Assembly (NCBI RefSeq): GCF_003205515.1 | Contig: NZ_KZ826483.1 | Coordinates: 372,001 to 436,000, forward strand | From: Litorivita pollutaquae | GTDB lineage: Bacteria; Pseudomonadota; Alphaproteobacteria; Rhodobacterales; Rhodobacteraceae | DNA length: 64,000 bases | Direction of reading: 5' to 3' | Shown: one piece after another, positions 26,217 to 35,907 of the stretch | Numbering within the stretch: the stretch's first letter is position 1 | Layout of the letters: every line of letters starts with the position of its first letter | Translations under genes and position numbers: made by a program | Notes under the pieces: generated by a model | Databases searched by the model: none | What the model was told of the DNA's origin: nothing | Seen by the model: the letters and a program-made list of their open reading frames with translations, nothing else

Positions 26217-27707
26217 GTGAGAGAACAAGTAGTGTCCATCCCGATAGAGACCCGCAATTCGGTTGCCGCGCGTGCCTTGCGCGGCATGTGGCTTATGGCT
26301 TTGGCGATCATGCTGTTGCTGGTGCAAAGCATCACAGCAGCGGCCCGCCCCGACAGCTTTGCCGATCTGGCCGAAAGGATCAGCCCTGCCGTGGTCAATA
26401 TCACCACCTCCACTGTGGTCGAAACCAATGTCGGCCCCAACCCAATCGTGCCGGAAGGCAGCCCCTTCGAGGACTTTTTCCGCGAGTTCCAAGACCGCAA
26501 TCGCGGCGCAGATGGCACCCCGCGCCCCCGCCGGTCCTCGGCGCTTGGGTCAGGTTTCGTGATTTCCGAGGACGGTTATATTGTCACCAACAACCATGTG
26601 ATCGAAAGCGCCGACGAGATTATCATCGAATTCTTCTCCGGCAAGGAATTGGAAGCCAAGGTGATCGGCACCGATCCAACCACCGATATCGCATTGCTTA
26701 AAGTCGAAGCGGATGTGCCTTTGGATTATGTCAGCTTTGGCGACAGCGATATCATGCGTGTCGGCGATTGGGTCGTGGCGATGGGCAACCCGTTGGGGCA
26801 AGGCTTTTCGGTCTCGGCCGGTATTGTGTCGGCCCGCAACCGTGCATTGTCAGGCACTTATGATGATTACATCCAAACTGACGCGGCGATCAATCGCGGT
26901 AACTCCGGCGGCCCGTTGTTCAATCTCGACGGTGAAGTCGTCGGTGTGAACACCGCGATCCTGTCGCCCAATGGCGGCTCGATCGGCATCGGGTTTTCCA
27001 TGGCCTCCAATGTGGTGACCCGTGTGGTCACGCAGTTGAAGGAATTTGGTGAAACCCGCCGCGGCTGGCTTGGTGTGCGCATTCAGGACGTCACGCCGGA
27101 TATGGCAGAAGCAATGGGGCTTGAAAAAGCCGCCGGCGCGATGGTCACCGATGTGCCCGATGGTCCCTCGAAAGAGGCCGGGATCAAGGCCGGCGATGTG
27201 ATCATTGATTTTGACGGCCAAGAGGTTGCGGATACCCGCGGTTTGGTCCGGCAGGTCGGCAATACCCAAGTTGGCAAAGCTGTCCGCATTGTGGTGTTCC
27301 GAGATGGGAAGACCCAGACACTCAAGGTCACGCTCGGTCGCCGCGAGCAGGCTGAAGGCGCTGTGCCTGCGGTGCAGTCGGGTGAGGGCGCGGAGCCTCA
27401 GGTCAAACCGCAAGAGATGCTGGGTTTGACATTGGGTCCCGTGACAGAGGAACTGCGCGAGCAACTGAGCCTTGGTGACGAGGTGAGCGGCCTTGTGGTT
27501 CTGGATGTGGATGAGACCGGCGATGCCTATGAAAAGGGCCTGCGCGCCGGGGATGTGATCACCGAAGCCGGACAGCACAAGATCGGGTCTGTTGCTGAGC
27601 TCGAAGAGCGGATCTCGGCGGTCAAGGAAGCGGGGCGCAAATCGCTTTTGCTATTGGTGCGCCGCGCCGGCGAGCCACGTTTCGTCGCGCTGAACCTGGA
27701 AGAGTGA
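26217..27707 (+). CDS. degP: Do/DegP-family periplasmic serine protease
   Basis: A 496-residue HtrA protease and chaperone of the cell envelope. It starts with GTG after AAAGAGGAG. A signal/anchor segment occupies residues about 22-43. The trypsin-like triad is H127 (NNHVIE), D157 (TDIALL) and S230 (GNSGGP). Two PDZ domains follow (about 290-375 and 400-490; MVTDVPDGPSKEAGIKAGDVI and LVVLDVDETGDAYEKGLRAGDVI mark them). It would degrade or refold misfolded exported proteins. DegP and DegQ cannot be told apart here. A terminator follows. Confidence 0.93.
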   Translation: MREQVVSIPIETRNSVAARALRGMWLMALAIMLLLVQSITAAARPDSFADLAERISPAVVNITTSTVVETNVGPNPIVPEGSPFEDFFREFQDRNRGADGTPRPRRSSALGSGFVISEDGYIVTNNHVIESADEIIIEFFSGKELEAKVIGTDPTTDIALLKVEADVPLDYVSFGDSDIMRVGDWVVAMGNPLGQGFSVSAGIVSARNRALSGTYDDYIQTDAAINRGNSGGPLFNLDGEVVGVNTAILSPNGGSIGIGFSMASNVVTRVVTQLKEFGETRRGWLGVRIQDVTPDMAEAMGLEKAAGAMVTDVPDGPSKEAGIKAGDVIIDFDGQEVADTRGLVRQVGNTQVGKAVRIVVFRDGKTQTLKVTLGRREQAEGAVPAVQSGEGAEPQVKPQEMLGLTLGPVTEELREQLSLGDEVSGLVVLDVDETGDAYEKGLRAGDVITEAGQHKIGSVAELEERISAVKEAGRKSLLLLVRRAGEPRFVALNLEE

Positions 27708-27762
27708 CCGGTTGAAATTCGGACCCTGCGTCAAGAAAAGATCGCCGGTTGGCGCATGCGAA

Positions 27763-27789
27763 AGGGCGTCCGAACGGGCGCCCTTTTTT
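27763..27789 (+). terminator. Terminator after degP
   Basis: GGGCGTCC-GAAC-GGGCGCCC forms an 8-bp stem (with one G-T pair) followed by TTTTTT, between convergent genes. Confidence 0.85.
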
Positions 27790-27814
27790 GCTCTCGTTGT
27801 GTGAGCAGATGCGG

Positions 27815-28375
27815 TTAATCGCCGGACCGGGCCACGGCGACCAATCCCAGTTTGCGCGCGGCGGCGAGAGAGAGCACCGCACTATCAAGCCCTTGGGCCG
27901 CTTGATAGGAGCGCACGGCGCGCAGGGTTTTGGGGCTCATTTCACCGGTGGGCGCACCCGAATAATGCCCGCGTGCCGCCAAGGCGCGTTGCAGCGTGGC
28001 GATGAATTCCGGCGTCATGACATCGTCACAGGGGCGCTCGAACCATGTTTCACGCCGCTCACGCAGGATGTTCTGTCGAATTTCGGTTTTGAACACAGCC
28101 GGGGAGAGCACCGTACCGTCACTCATCACTTCGGCGGGCTGCAACATGATTTGCTCGGTGACGGTTTCGATCACCGCCGGCACCGCATGTTGGCCCCAAC
28201 AGCTGCCCGGTTTCGCGCCAGGCGGAGCGGGGGCAAAGGTATGGCTCAGCTGGGGCGCGGGGGGCGGCAGAGAGAGTTTGCACCCGCCCAGCATCGCACA
28301 GACCGACACCGCAGCCCAAAGGCGCAAACCGGCGCACCCGACGGCGGCACGGCGCGGAACAGCGTGATATTGCAT
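27815..28375 (-). CDS. Lipoprotein with peptidoglycan-binding-like domain
   Basis: A 186-residue protein. The N-terminus has a basic region, a hydrophobic stretch and the lipobox MLGGC with the lipidated Cys at residue 32, so it should be anchored in a membrane facing the periplasm. The C-terminal part (about 115-180, TPEFIATLQRALAARGHYSGAPTGEMSPKTLRAVRSYQ, in two parts) has the helical pattern of a PG_binding_1 domain, which binds cell-wall glycan. The middle has a Cys-x-Gly segment of unknown fold. The exact role is unknown. Confidence 0.8.
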   Translation of the reverse strand: MQYHAVPRRAAVGCAGLRLWAAVSVCAMLGGCKLSLPPPAPQLSHTFAPAPPGAKPGSCWGQHAVPAVIETVTEQIMLQPAEVMSDGTVLSPAVFKTEIRQNILRERRETWFERPCDDVMTPEFIATLQRALAARGHYSGAPTGEMSPKTLRAVRSYQAAQGLDSAVLSLAAARKLGLVAVARSGD

Positions 28376-28519
28376 TGCTCATGCCTCGCGACTTGCGGGG
28401 CTTTGCCCGCTTTTGCGCTACCTTAACGGCTTGGGCCGGTTTGGGAAAGCAACCATGCGCCTCGCGCAAAAGAGACTGGAAACGCTGCGCCGTGGCGGGT
28501 AGGACTGCGGGCAAGTTAA

Positions 28520-28866
<347 letters not shown>

Positions 28867-28867
<1 letters not shown>

Positions 28868-29574
28868 TGGCGCTGCGCGGCGGGCTTGCTGTGGTCTGCG
28901 CTTTGCTGTGGCCCGCTGTGGCCTGCGCCGCGCCGCATATCGTTTCGGCGCAGTATTCCGGTCCGACGCAGGCCTATGATCATGGGATATTGGGCGACCG
29001 GACGGAATGGACTGAGCTGTCCTTACGCCTTTCCAATGGCCGCAAACGGGTGATCCATCTGCCAAGCCGCCATGTGTTTGAGGACACTGCGCCGCGTCTT
29101 GTCGATGTCGACGGGGACGGCGAGGCCGAAGTGATCACCGTCGAAACCAATTTCGATCTCGGGGCGCGATTGGCAATTTATGACGAAAACGGTTTGCACG
29201 CCGCCGCGCCTTTTATCGGGCGCACGCATCGGTGGTTGGCGCCGTTGGGAGCGGCAGATCTAGACGGAGATGGCGCCGTTGAGATCGCCTATGTCGACCG
29301 CCCGCATCTGGCACGTGTGTTGCAGGTATGGCGGTACGAGTCGGGAGAGTTGTCCCGTGTGGCCGAGGCTGGCGGGGTGACCAACCACCGGATTGGCGAT
29401 GCGCAAATTTCCGGTGGTTTGCGTGTATGTGGCGCGGGGCCTGAAATGATCACATTGAATTCTGATTGGTCGCGGATCATCGCAAGCCGTCTGGTTGCGG
29501 GCAGGATCGAAAGCCGCGATATCGGCCCGCATCAAAATGCGCAGGCATTGGAAATGGCGATGTTATGTCGTTAG
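28867..29574 (+). CDS. Exported FG-GAP/VCBS-repeat protein
   Basis: A 235-residue protein with a signal peptide (ending VACAA, about residue 21). It has two Ca-binding FG-GAP-like motifs, DVDGDGEAEV (about residue 80) and DLDGDGAVEI (about 135), each leading into a beta-propeller blade. The start ATG overlaps the ferredoxin stop, so the two are co-translated. It is probably periplasmic. I do not recognise a specific function; similar proteins next to a ferredoxin gene occur in Rhodobacterales. Confidence 0.75.
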
Positions 29575-29614
29575 GGATTCGTTAATATTCTGATCTGATT
29601 CAGTATTTTGCATG

Positions 29615-29643
29615 TAAAAGCTCATGTGATGGATGAGCTTTTA
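29615..29643. terminator. Bidirectional terminator between convergent genes
   Basis: TAAAAGCTCAT-GTGATGG-ATGAGCTTTTA is a perfect 11-bp hairpin with A and T runs at its ends, serving the FG-GAP gene and ptsP. Confidence 0.85.
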
Positions 29644-29649
29644 TTGCGG

Positions 29650-31890
29650 CTAAATATCCAGATATGCTTCGACGGCGCTGCGCACGGATTGCTCGCCGCG
29701 ATCTCGGGCATCATGGATCACATCGCGCAACCCACCCAAGTCCGTGCGCCGCAGAAGCGATTTCACCGGCCCGACCGATGCCGGACGCATCGACAGGGAC
29801 CGTAACCCGATGGCCGCAAGGCAGGCAGCTTCGACGGGACGGCCCGCATCCTCCCCGCAAAACGACAGCGGCGTGTCGGTCTGTTCACAGCGTTCGACAA
29901 TGTTTTCTAGGAAGCTCAAGAAGCTGACGTTCAAGGTGTCATAGCGCCGGCGCACCCGCTCGTTTTCCCGATCTGCGGCAAAGAAGAATTGCTTCAAGTC
30001 GTTGCCGCCAATGGAGAGAAATCCGACCTCTTCGAAAAACTTGCGCGGGGCGAAGGCGAGGCTGGGGGTTTCCAACATCGCGCCGACTTGCAAATCCTCG
30101 GGCACCGGATGGCCAAGCAAACGCTCGCGGTGCTTGGCTTTTTCCAGCGCGAGGCAGGCTTGGTTGTATTCTTCATACTGCGCCACAAAGGGGAACATGA
30201 TCGACAAGGGCCGGCCCTTGGCCGCCCGCAAAAGCGATTGCAACTGCATGCGCATCACGCCCGGTTTGTCGAGCCCGACGCGGATCGCACGCCATCCAAG
30301 CGCGGGATTGGGTTCGTCGTTGGGCTTCATATAGGGCAGGACCTTGTCCGACCCGATATCGAGGGTGCGAAACACCACGCGCTTGCCTTTTGCGCTGTCG
30401 AGAACGCGGCTGTAGAGGGCGGCCAGTTCGCCACGGCGGGGCATCTGGTTGCGCACCAGAAACTGCAATTCGGTGCGGAACAGGCCAACGCCCTCGGCGC
30501 CCGAATTTTCCAGGCTGGGCAGATCGGCCATCAAACCCGCATTCATCGTCAATTGGACGGTGTGACCATCGGTGCTGATCGCTGGTTTATCGCGGATCGA
30601 CGCATAACGTTCGAGCGCCTCGGCCTGCATCGCAATTTTATCCTGAAAGGCGACGACAACGGTGTCGTCAGGGCGCAAATGCACGATGCCGTGGTCACCA
30701 TCGACCATTATCCGGTCGCCATTGAGCGCCTCTGTGGTCACGCGCGCGGCATGGATCACCAATGGGATCGCGAGGGCACGGGCGACAATGGCGGCATGGG
30801 AGCCAACCGAGCCTTGCTCAAGCACAATTCCGCGCAAGGAGCGACCATAATCAAGCAATTCCGCAGGGCCAATATTGCGGGCGATCAAAATCGGATCGGC
30901 GGGCATTTCTGCCCCGGTTTCAGAGCCTTGTCCGGTGAGGATGCGCAAAAGGCGGTTCGATAGATCATCCAGATCATGCAAGCGCTCGCGCAGGTATTGA
31001 TCGTTCACCGTCGACAACCGAGCGCGGGCGGTGGATTGCTCTTTCTCGACGGCGGCCTCGGCAGATAGACCGCGCGAGATGTCTTCCTCCATGCGCCGCA
31101 TCCAGCCTTTGGAATTGGCAAACATGCGGTAGGCTTCGAGCACCTCAAGTTGATCGGTGTTGTCGCCCACCACTGCTGTATCGAGCATCCGGTCAACGCC
31201 GACGCGCAATTCTTCAACCGCGTCTTGCAGGCGCAAGAGCTCCTTATGCGGATCTTCGGCGATCGGGTTGGTGACGACAACGCGCGGCTCGTGGAGCCAA
31301 ACATGGCCCTCGGCGGCGCCTTCCTGGGCTGTCGCGCCGCGAATGAGAACCGGATGTTGATGCCGCGCCGATAGGGCCGCGCCTTCGCCTACAAAAACAC
31401 CCAATTCGGTCATCTCGGCCAGAACCATGGCGACGACTTCCAACGCGTAAACTTCATCGTCCGAAAATTGCCGCGCGGTTTTGGATTGCACGACCAAAAC
31501 CCCGAGCATCTCACCGAGCCGCTGGATCGGGATGCCGGCGAAGGAGGAGAAAATTTCCTCGCCGGTTTCCGGCATATAGCGGAAGCCCTTTTCAGAGGGC
31601 GCGTCGGCGCTGTTGATGATGTTACCGGTGCGGCCGACGCGGCCCACAAGACCTTCGCCAAGACGCATCCGGGTTTCATGCACCGCAGCAGCATTCAACC
31701 CGTGGGTCGCGCAAAGTTCGAGGGTATCCTCGTCGCGGAAGAGATAGACAGAGCACACCTCGGTGCGCATTTCGTCGGCAATCAGTTGCGTGATCTGGTC
31801 GAGACGCTCTTGACCGGCGCTCTCCACAGCCATGGCTTCGCGCAAGCGGCCGAGCATTTGTCGGCTGTCGGTCTGAAAGTCCTGTGCCAT
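29650..31890 (-). CDS. ptsP: Phosphoenolpyruvate-protein phosphotransferase of the nitrogen PTS (EI-Ntr)
   Basis: A 746-residue PtsP. An N-terminal GAF domain (about 1-165, EVCSVYLFRDEDTLELCATHGL in two parts) senses a small ligand, glutamine in related enzymes. The EI part follows: N-terminal helical domain, the phosphohistidine loop GSVGSHAAIVARAL (His near residue 365), and the PEP-binding barrel with GVGLFRTE, IGSDK, SIGGNDLKQF and the catalytic Cys in LSFCGEDAG near the end. It would pass phosphate from PEP to NPr, linking nitrogen and carbon state to regulation. The lysC-ptsP order is typical of Rhodobacterales. Confidence 0.95.
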   Translation of the reverse strand: MAQDFQTDSRQMLGRLREAMAVESAGQERLDQITQLIADEMRTEVCSVYLFRDEDTLELCATHGLNAAAVHETRMRLGEGLVGRVGRTGNIINSADAPSEKGFRYMPETGEEIFSSFAGIPIQRLGEMLGVLVVQSKTARQFSDDEVYALEVVAMVLAEMTELGVFVGEGAALSARHQHPVLIRGATAQEGAAEGHVWLHEPRVVVTNPIAEDPHKELLRLQDAVEELRVGVDRMLDTAVVGDNTDQLEVLEAYRMFANSKGWMRRMEEDISRGLSAEAAVEKEQSTARARLSTVNDQYLRERLHDLDDLSNRLLRILTGQGSETGAEMPADPILIARNIGPAELLDYGRSLRGIVLEQGSVGSHAAIVARALAIPLVIHAARVTTEALNGDRIMVDGDHGIVHLRPDDTVVVAFQDKIAMQAEALERYASIRDKPAISTDGHTVQLTMNAGLMADLPSLENSGAEGVGLFRTELQFLVRNQMPRRGELAALYSRVLDSAKGKRVVFRTLDIGSDKVLPYMKPNDEPNPALGWRAIRVGLDKPGVMRMQLQSLLRAAKGRPLSIMFPFVAQYEEYNQACLALEKAKHRERLLGHPVPEDLQVGAMLETPSLAFAPRKFFEEVGFLSIGGNDLKQFFFAADRENERVRRRYDTLNVSFLSFLENIVERCEQTDTPLSFCGEDAGRPVEAACLAAIGLRSLSMRPASVGPVKSLLRRTDLGGLRDVIHDARDRGEQSVRSAVEAYLDI

Positions 31891-31963
31891 ATGCTGCGCG
31901 TACCTGCCTTATATTTCTGCGCCCCGTCGGAGGATCCCGACCCAGATATGGGCCGGTCCGCGT

Positions 31964-33202
31964 TCAGGTTGCCTTGTCGAGTTCGAAGGCATCATGCAGG
32001 GCTTGGACGGCAAGTTCCATATATTTCCGGTCGATTAGTACGGAAATTTTTATCTCGGAAGTTGCAATGACCTTGATGTTGATACCTTCATCGGAAAGTG
32101 TTTTGAACATCTTGGCTGCCACGCCTGATTGGCTGCGCATGCCGATTCCGACGGCAGAAACCTTGCTGACATTGGTGTCGGCGACAAGATCTTGAAAGTT
32201 AATTTCGCCAGCGGATTTGGCTTCATCCATCGCCTTTTGGGCGCGGGCCACTTGTTCGGTCGGGCAGGAAAACGTCATATCGGTGCGCCCGTCTTCCGAA
32301 ATGTTTTGAATGATCATATCGACATTGATCCCCGCATCCGACAGCGGGCCAAAGATCGCGGCGGCAATGCCGGGGCGGTCGGCGACGCTGACCAAGGTCA
32401 TTTTTGCTTCATCGCGGCTATAGGCGATCCCAGAGACGACATTGCTTTCCATGATTTCATCCTCATCGCAGACGAGCGTTCCGGCGTCGTCAGATTGTTC
32501 CTCAAACGAGCTCAAGACCCGCAGTTTGACCTTATACCGCATGGCCAATTCGACCGAACGGGTTTGCAGAACCTTGGCCCCAAGTGAGGCCAGTTCCAAC
32601 ATTTCCTCAAAGGCGATTTTGTCGATCTTGCGTGCTTTGTCGCACATGCGCGGGTCGGTGGTATAGACACCGTCAACGTCGGTATAGATATCGCAGCGTT
32701 CCGCTTTAAATGCAGCGGCAAAGGCGACGGCGGTGGTGTCCGATCCGCCGCGCCCCAATGTGGTGATCCGGCCTTCGGGGCTGACCCCTTGGAAGCCGGC
32801 GACCACGGCGACGCGCATGCCTTCACCAAATTTGGCCATGATGTTTTCGGGCGGAATATCTTCGATTCGGGCGGCGGAATGGGCCGAGGTGGTTTTGACC
32901 GGCACTTGCCATCCCTGCCAGCTTCGCGCCGGCACGTCCATTTCCTGTAAGGTCAGCGCCATCAGCCCGGCCGTGACATTTTCGCCCGATGAGACCACGG
33001 CATCATATTCGCGCGCGTCATAAAGCGGCGAGGTCTCATTGACCCAGCCGACGAGCTCGTTTGTCTTACCTGACATGGCAGAGACAATGACGATCACGTC
33101 ATAGCCTTTGGAGACTTCAACACCGACACGTTTTGCGGCGCGTCTGATGCGGTCAAGCGTGGCGACAGAGGTGCCGCCGAATTTCATCACAAGAACGGGC
33201 AT
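31964..33202 (-). CDS. lysC: Aspartate kinase
   Basis: A 412-residue monofunctional aspartokinase, the first step toward lysine, threonine and methionine. The N-terminal VMKFGGTSVA binds ATP, and GFQGVSPEGRITTLGRGGSDTTAVA (in two parts) is the substrate region. Two ACT domains occupy about 265-410 and give feedback inhibition by lysine and/or threonine. It is followed by ptsP with a 73-base gap. thrC, further left in the window, uses its downstream product. Confidence 0.96.
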   Translation of the reverse strand: MPVLVMKFGGTSVATLDRIRRAAKRVGVEVSKGYDVIVIVSAMSGKTNELVGWVNETSPLYDAREYDAVVSSGENVTAGLMALTLQEMDVPARSWQGWQVPVKTTSAHSAARIEDIPPENIMAKFGEGMRVAVVAGFQGVSPEGRITTLGRGGSDTTAVAFAAAFKAERCDIYTDVDGVYTTDPRMCDKARKIDKIAFEEMLELASLGAKVLQTRSVELAMRYKVKLRVLSSFEEQSDDAGTLVCDEDEIMESNVVSGIAYSRDEAKMTLVSVADRPGIAAAIFGPLSDAGINVDMIIQNISEDGRTDMTFSCPTEQVARAQKAMDEAKSAGEINFQDLVADTNVSKVSAVGIGMRSQSGVAAKMFKTLSDEGINIKVIATSEIKISVLIDRKYMELAVQALHDAFELDKAT

Positions 33203-33488
33203 GGAGGTGTCCCTTGTAGGCAGATGTCTTGGCCATTGTTTGGCTGTGCTCGGTCACACAGCGCTGGCAATGGCCGTAGGTCCGCGCGCGGTTTATGCGA
33301 GCAGTGGCGGCGTGGCAAGGGCGAAACGGGCGGCAAAGCCACGCAGGGCAGGGCGCAGGACCGAGACATTCGTCGCGTCTGGCAAAGACCGCGCGCGCCT
33401 TGTGAGGGTGAGGCGCGGTATAGGGTGCGGGCCGGGCGTGGGCCGCCGTTGCCGCCATGATTGCTTGCGCGATGTCCGGCGGCGGGCG

Positions 33489-34133
33489 TTAGAAGGGATG
33501 CGCCCGTCCGTCCCATGTCTCGAAACATCCGGTGGTTTTCAGGTCAAGCGCATCAAACCGGGCGCGCAATCCGGCGGCGGCCTCGGCGGGCGTGATTTCG
33601 GCGCTGTTGCCGCCCATATCGGTTTGCACCCACCCCGGATGATAAATGCCGACGGCGATGCCCAGCCCTTTGAGATCCTGCGCCATATTGCGCCCCAGAT
33701 TGAGCGCTGCCGCCTTGGAGGCGCGGTAAGCATAGGATCCGCCCGGCGCGCGGGTGTCGCTGGCCATTTGTGATGAAATGATCGCGATTTTGGCCCCGTC
33801 GTGCATTTGCAAGTTGGGCAGAAGGTTGCGGATGGTGAGGAAAACACCTGTGACATGTACGGCGAAGGATTGCTCAAATGTATCAATGGTATAGTCGTCA
33901 AACCTCATGCCTTTGTCGAGGTAGACACCGGCGTTGCACACCAACAACGAAAGCGGTTTGGCATCCAGCCGCGTGGCCAAGTCCCTATGCGCGGCCTCAT
34001 CGGTCACATCTAACGGCAGATAGGGCGCGTCGCCCGTGCGCGAGGTGCCGATCACCTCTGTGCCCGCAGATTGATATTGACGAAGCATTTCCTGGCCGAT
34101 GCCACGGTTCGCGCCGGTGATGAGAACGGTCAT
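33489..34133 (-). CDS. Short-chain dehydrogenase/reductase
   Basis: A 214-residue classical SDR. TGANRGIG at residues 6-13 binds NAD(P), CNAGVYLDKG is the stabilising NAG motif, and the catalytic Ser and YRASK (Tyr-x3-Lys) are present at about 121 and 134-138. Loss of strand residues is not seen. The cofactor preference and substrate are unknown; it resembles the sniffer/carbonyl-reductase subgroup (short form, SSQMAS). Confidence 0.9.
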   Translation of the reverse strand: MTVLITGANRGIGQEMLRQYQSAGTEVIGTSRTGDAPYLPLDVTDEAAHRDLATRLDAKPLSLLVCNAGVYLDKGMRFDDYTIDTFEQSFAVHVTGVFLTIRNLLPNLQMHDGAKIAIISSQMASDTRAPGGSYAYRASKAAALNLGRNMAQDLKGLGIAVGIYHPGWVQTDMGGNSAEITPAEAAAGLRARFDALDLKTTGCFETWDGRAHPF

Positions 34134-34174
34134 AAGGGGGATCCTTTTGCGCTGAGCGGGAGATGTCGGCGCGA

Positions 34175-34693
34175 TCAGTTGGTTTTGCGGTTGGGGCGGA
34201 AGGGCAGGGCGGCGACCTCTATGCCATCGTCGACCAACTTCTTGGCTTCGCCTAAATCGGCTTCGCCATAGATCGGGCGGTCAGGGGCCGCGCCGTCGTG
34301 AATGGCGCGCGCTTCTTTGGCGAAATCTGTGCCGACATATTCCGAATTGGCTTCGACATGGGCACGCAAAGCTTTGAAAGCTTGTTCTGCGGCGCTTGGT
34401 GGACCCGAAAGCGGGCGCGGCCCCTCGGCCTTTTCGGTTGTGTGTGGATCGGTATTTGGGGGGCTATCCGATGCGGCCTGCGCCTTTTGGGGGATGGTGT
34501 GATCGACGGCGGGCTGTGCGGCGTTGCGTGCGGGACGTACACGCGGGGCCATGATGGCCTTTTGAACCTCGGCGCTGCCACATATGGCGCAGGTTACCAT
34601 GCCGGCGGCGTGCAGCTTGTCAAAGGCCGCAGCCGATTGGAACCAGCTGTCAAAGCGGTGATCTGCGGAGCATTTAAGGTCAAATCGGATCAT
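34175..34693 (-). CDS. DUF1178 family protein
   Basis: A 172-residue protein of the proteobacterial DUF1178 family. It begins MIRFDLKCSADHRFDSWF and carries C33-... in VTCAICGSAEV, a likely zinc knuckle, followed by KAIMAPRV. The middle is a low-complexity Pro/Ala/Lys linker (about 60-95) and the C-terminus (EYVGTDFAKEARAIHDGAA) is the second conserved block. Function is unknown. It lies between an SDR and a Nudix gene on the same strand. Confidence 0.88.
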   Translation of the reverse strand: MIRFDLKCSADHRFDSWFQSAAAFDKLHAAGMVTCAICGSAEVQKAIMAPRVRPARNAAQPAVDHTIPQKAQAASDSPPNTDPHTTEKAEGPRPLSGPPSAAEQAFKALRAHVEANSEYVGTDFAKEARAIHDGAAPDRPIYGEADLGEAKKLVDDGIEVAALPFRPNRKTN

Positions 34694-34795
34694 TGGGTTG
34701 GCTCATCAGGGAAAAGGTCAAGGGAAAGGGGATATGCGCGGCTGGACCAATTGACCTGATTGTTAGGCACAAATCAAGCCGCGTAGCGCGCAAGC

Positions 34796-35317
34796 TTAAT
34801 GTCGGTCTTTCGGGCGAAACCGCGCGATCAACTGTGCCAGTTCGGGTTCGCGTACTTTGCGTGCGGCTTTCTTCGGGCTCAACCATCGGCGCTTGCGTTG
34901 CCCTGCTTCTGGAAACACTGCCGCCTGGGATTTCACCCGTAATGGGTAAACAACGACAATACACCGATGCCGGTTGCCATTTCCCATAAGTTTTTCATAG
35001 GAATAGAGCCCGATGCTATGATCCGGTCCGCTGCCTTTTACCCCCGCTTCTTCCCATGCTTCGCGCGCTGCAGCTGCCGCAGGGGTACGGTCATGCATGG
35101 GCCAGCCCTTGGGTAATATCCAACGCCCGCTGCCGCGGGAGGTGATGATCATGACCTGTAGTTTACCGTCTTTGATGCGGTATGGAAGGGCGGCAAATTG
35201 GGTGCGAAGCTCGCTTTTGCCCGTGCCTTTGATCGACAAAGGCGGTTGTTTGGTGGTCAGCTGATACATGGCTCGAATGATCCCATCGAACGGTGTTTGC
35301 CCGACCATAGCCAGCAT
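34796..35317 (-). CDS. Nudix hydrolase
   Basis: A 173-residue Nudix protein; an inner Met (35269, MYQLTTKQPP) is an alternative start, and neither has a good ribosome binding site. The Nudix box GWPMHDRTPAAAAAREAWEEAGV fits the consensus G-x5-E-x7-R-E-U-x-E-E-x-G-U except that the first Glu is Arg; the metal-binding REAWEE core is intact. WILPKGWP before it is like diphosphoinositol-polyphosphate phosphohydrolases. The C-terminus is basic. It would hydrolyse a nucleoside diphosphate derivative of unknown identity. Confidence 0.88.
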   Translation of the reverse strand: MLAMVGQTPFDGIIRAMYQLTTKQPPLSIKGTGKSELRTQFAALPYRIKDGKLQVMIITSRGSGRWILPKGWPMHDRTPAAAAAREAWEEAGVKGSGPDHSIGLYSYEKLMGNGNRHRCIVVVYPLRVKSQAAVFPEAGQRKRRWLSPKKAARKVREPELAQLIARFRPKDRH

Positions 35318-35907
35318 GACGAAGTGAAGCCAGTGGCCCGTTGAATTTTGTCGATATCGCCTGGGAAAGGATGAAATATTGCGCGGTATTAATTTCCATT
35401 ATACATCAAAATTTGATCACTTGTGCACGTAAATTACATATTTACTTGCGATAACCATACTATTTCGGAGAATTCACTGATTTCCATGCCGGAGCATGGC
35501 GATCAAGGGGCTATTGGCCGTTCAGCGCTAGGGCGCGATTGCGCAGGACAGATGGGCGACGGGCATTGTAGCTTGAGCATATTGTTGAGCAATGGGGTGG
35601 CGGAGGTGATCGGAACGGACCTGAACCCTGCACCGGATCGACGGCCATGGTTGCTCATGCCTGCCGCACGTCTGCCATTGTCCATGGTGTCGGTGAAACG
35701 TCCTCATATCGCAAAGGAATAGAGTTTTGCGCCTGTCTCATGATCCGATGGGCGCGGTGATGTTCTTTGGAAAACCAATGGCCGCAGCACTGTAGGTTGA
35801 TTAGGGGGTGGTGTGTTATCTGCGCGGGGTCAGATCGCCGCGCGGCCCTCAGTATTCGGGCCAACATTCCGCCTCATAGGTGTAAATTGTCTTTCGAGGG
35901 CAAGCTG
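35318..35907. other. Gene-free region between Nudix and modC
   Basis: These 590 bases include an AT-rich part (about 35380-35470), which suits a promoter for the Nudix gene, and then ordinary GC-rich DNA. Open frames of 60-100 codons exist on both strands (for example 35486-35722 plus and 35655-35867 minus) but have no recognisable family, poor ribosome binding sites and mutual overlap. The region may be decayed coding DNA. Confidence 0.45.

Noticed and set aside
35486-35722. 78-codon plus-strand frame MPEHGDQGA...
   Set aside because: The nearest GGAG is 15 bases from the ATG, composition is unlike a protein of this genome, and it overlaps other frames.
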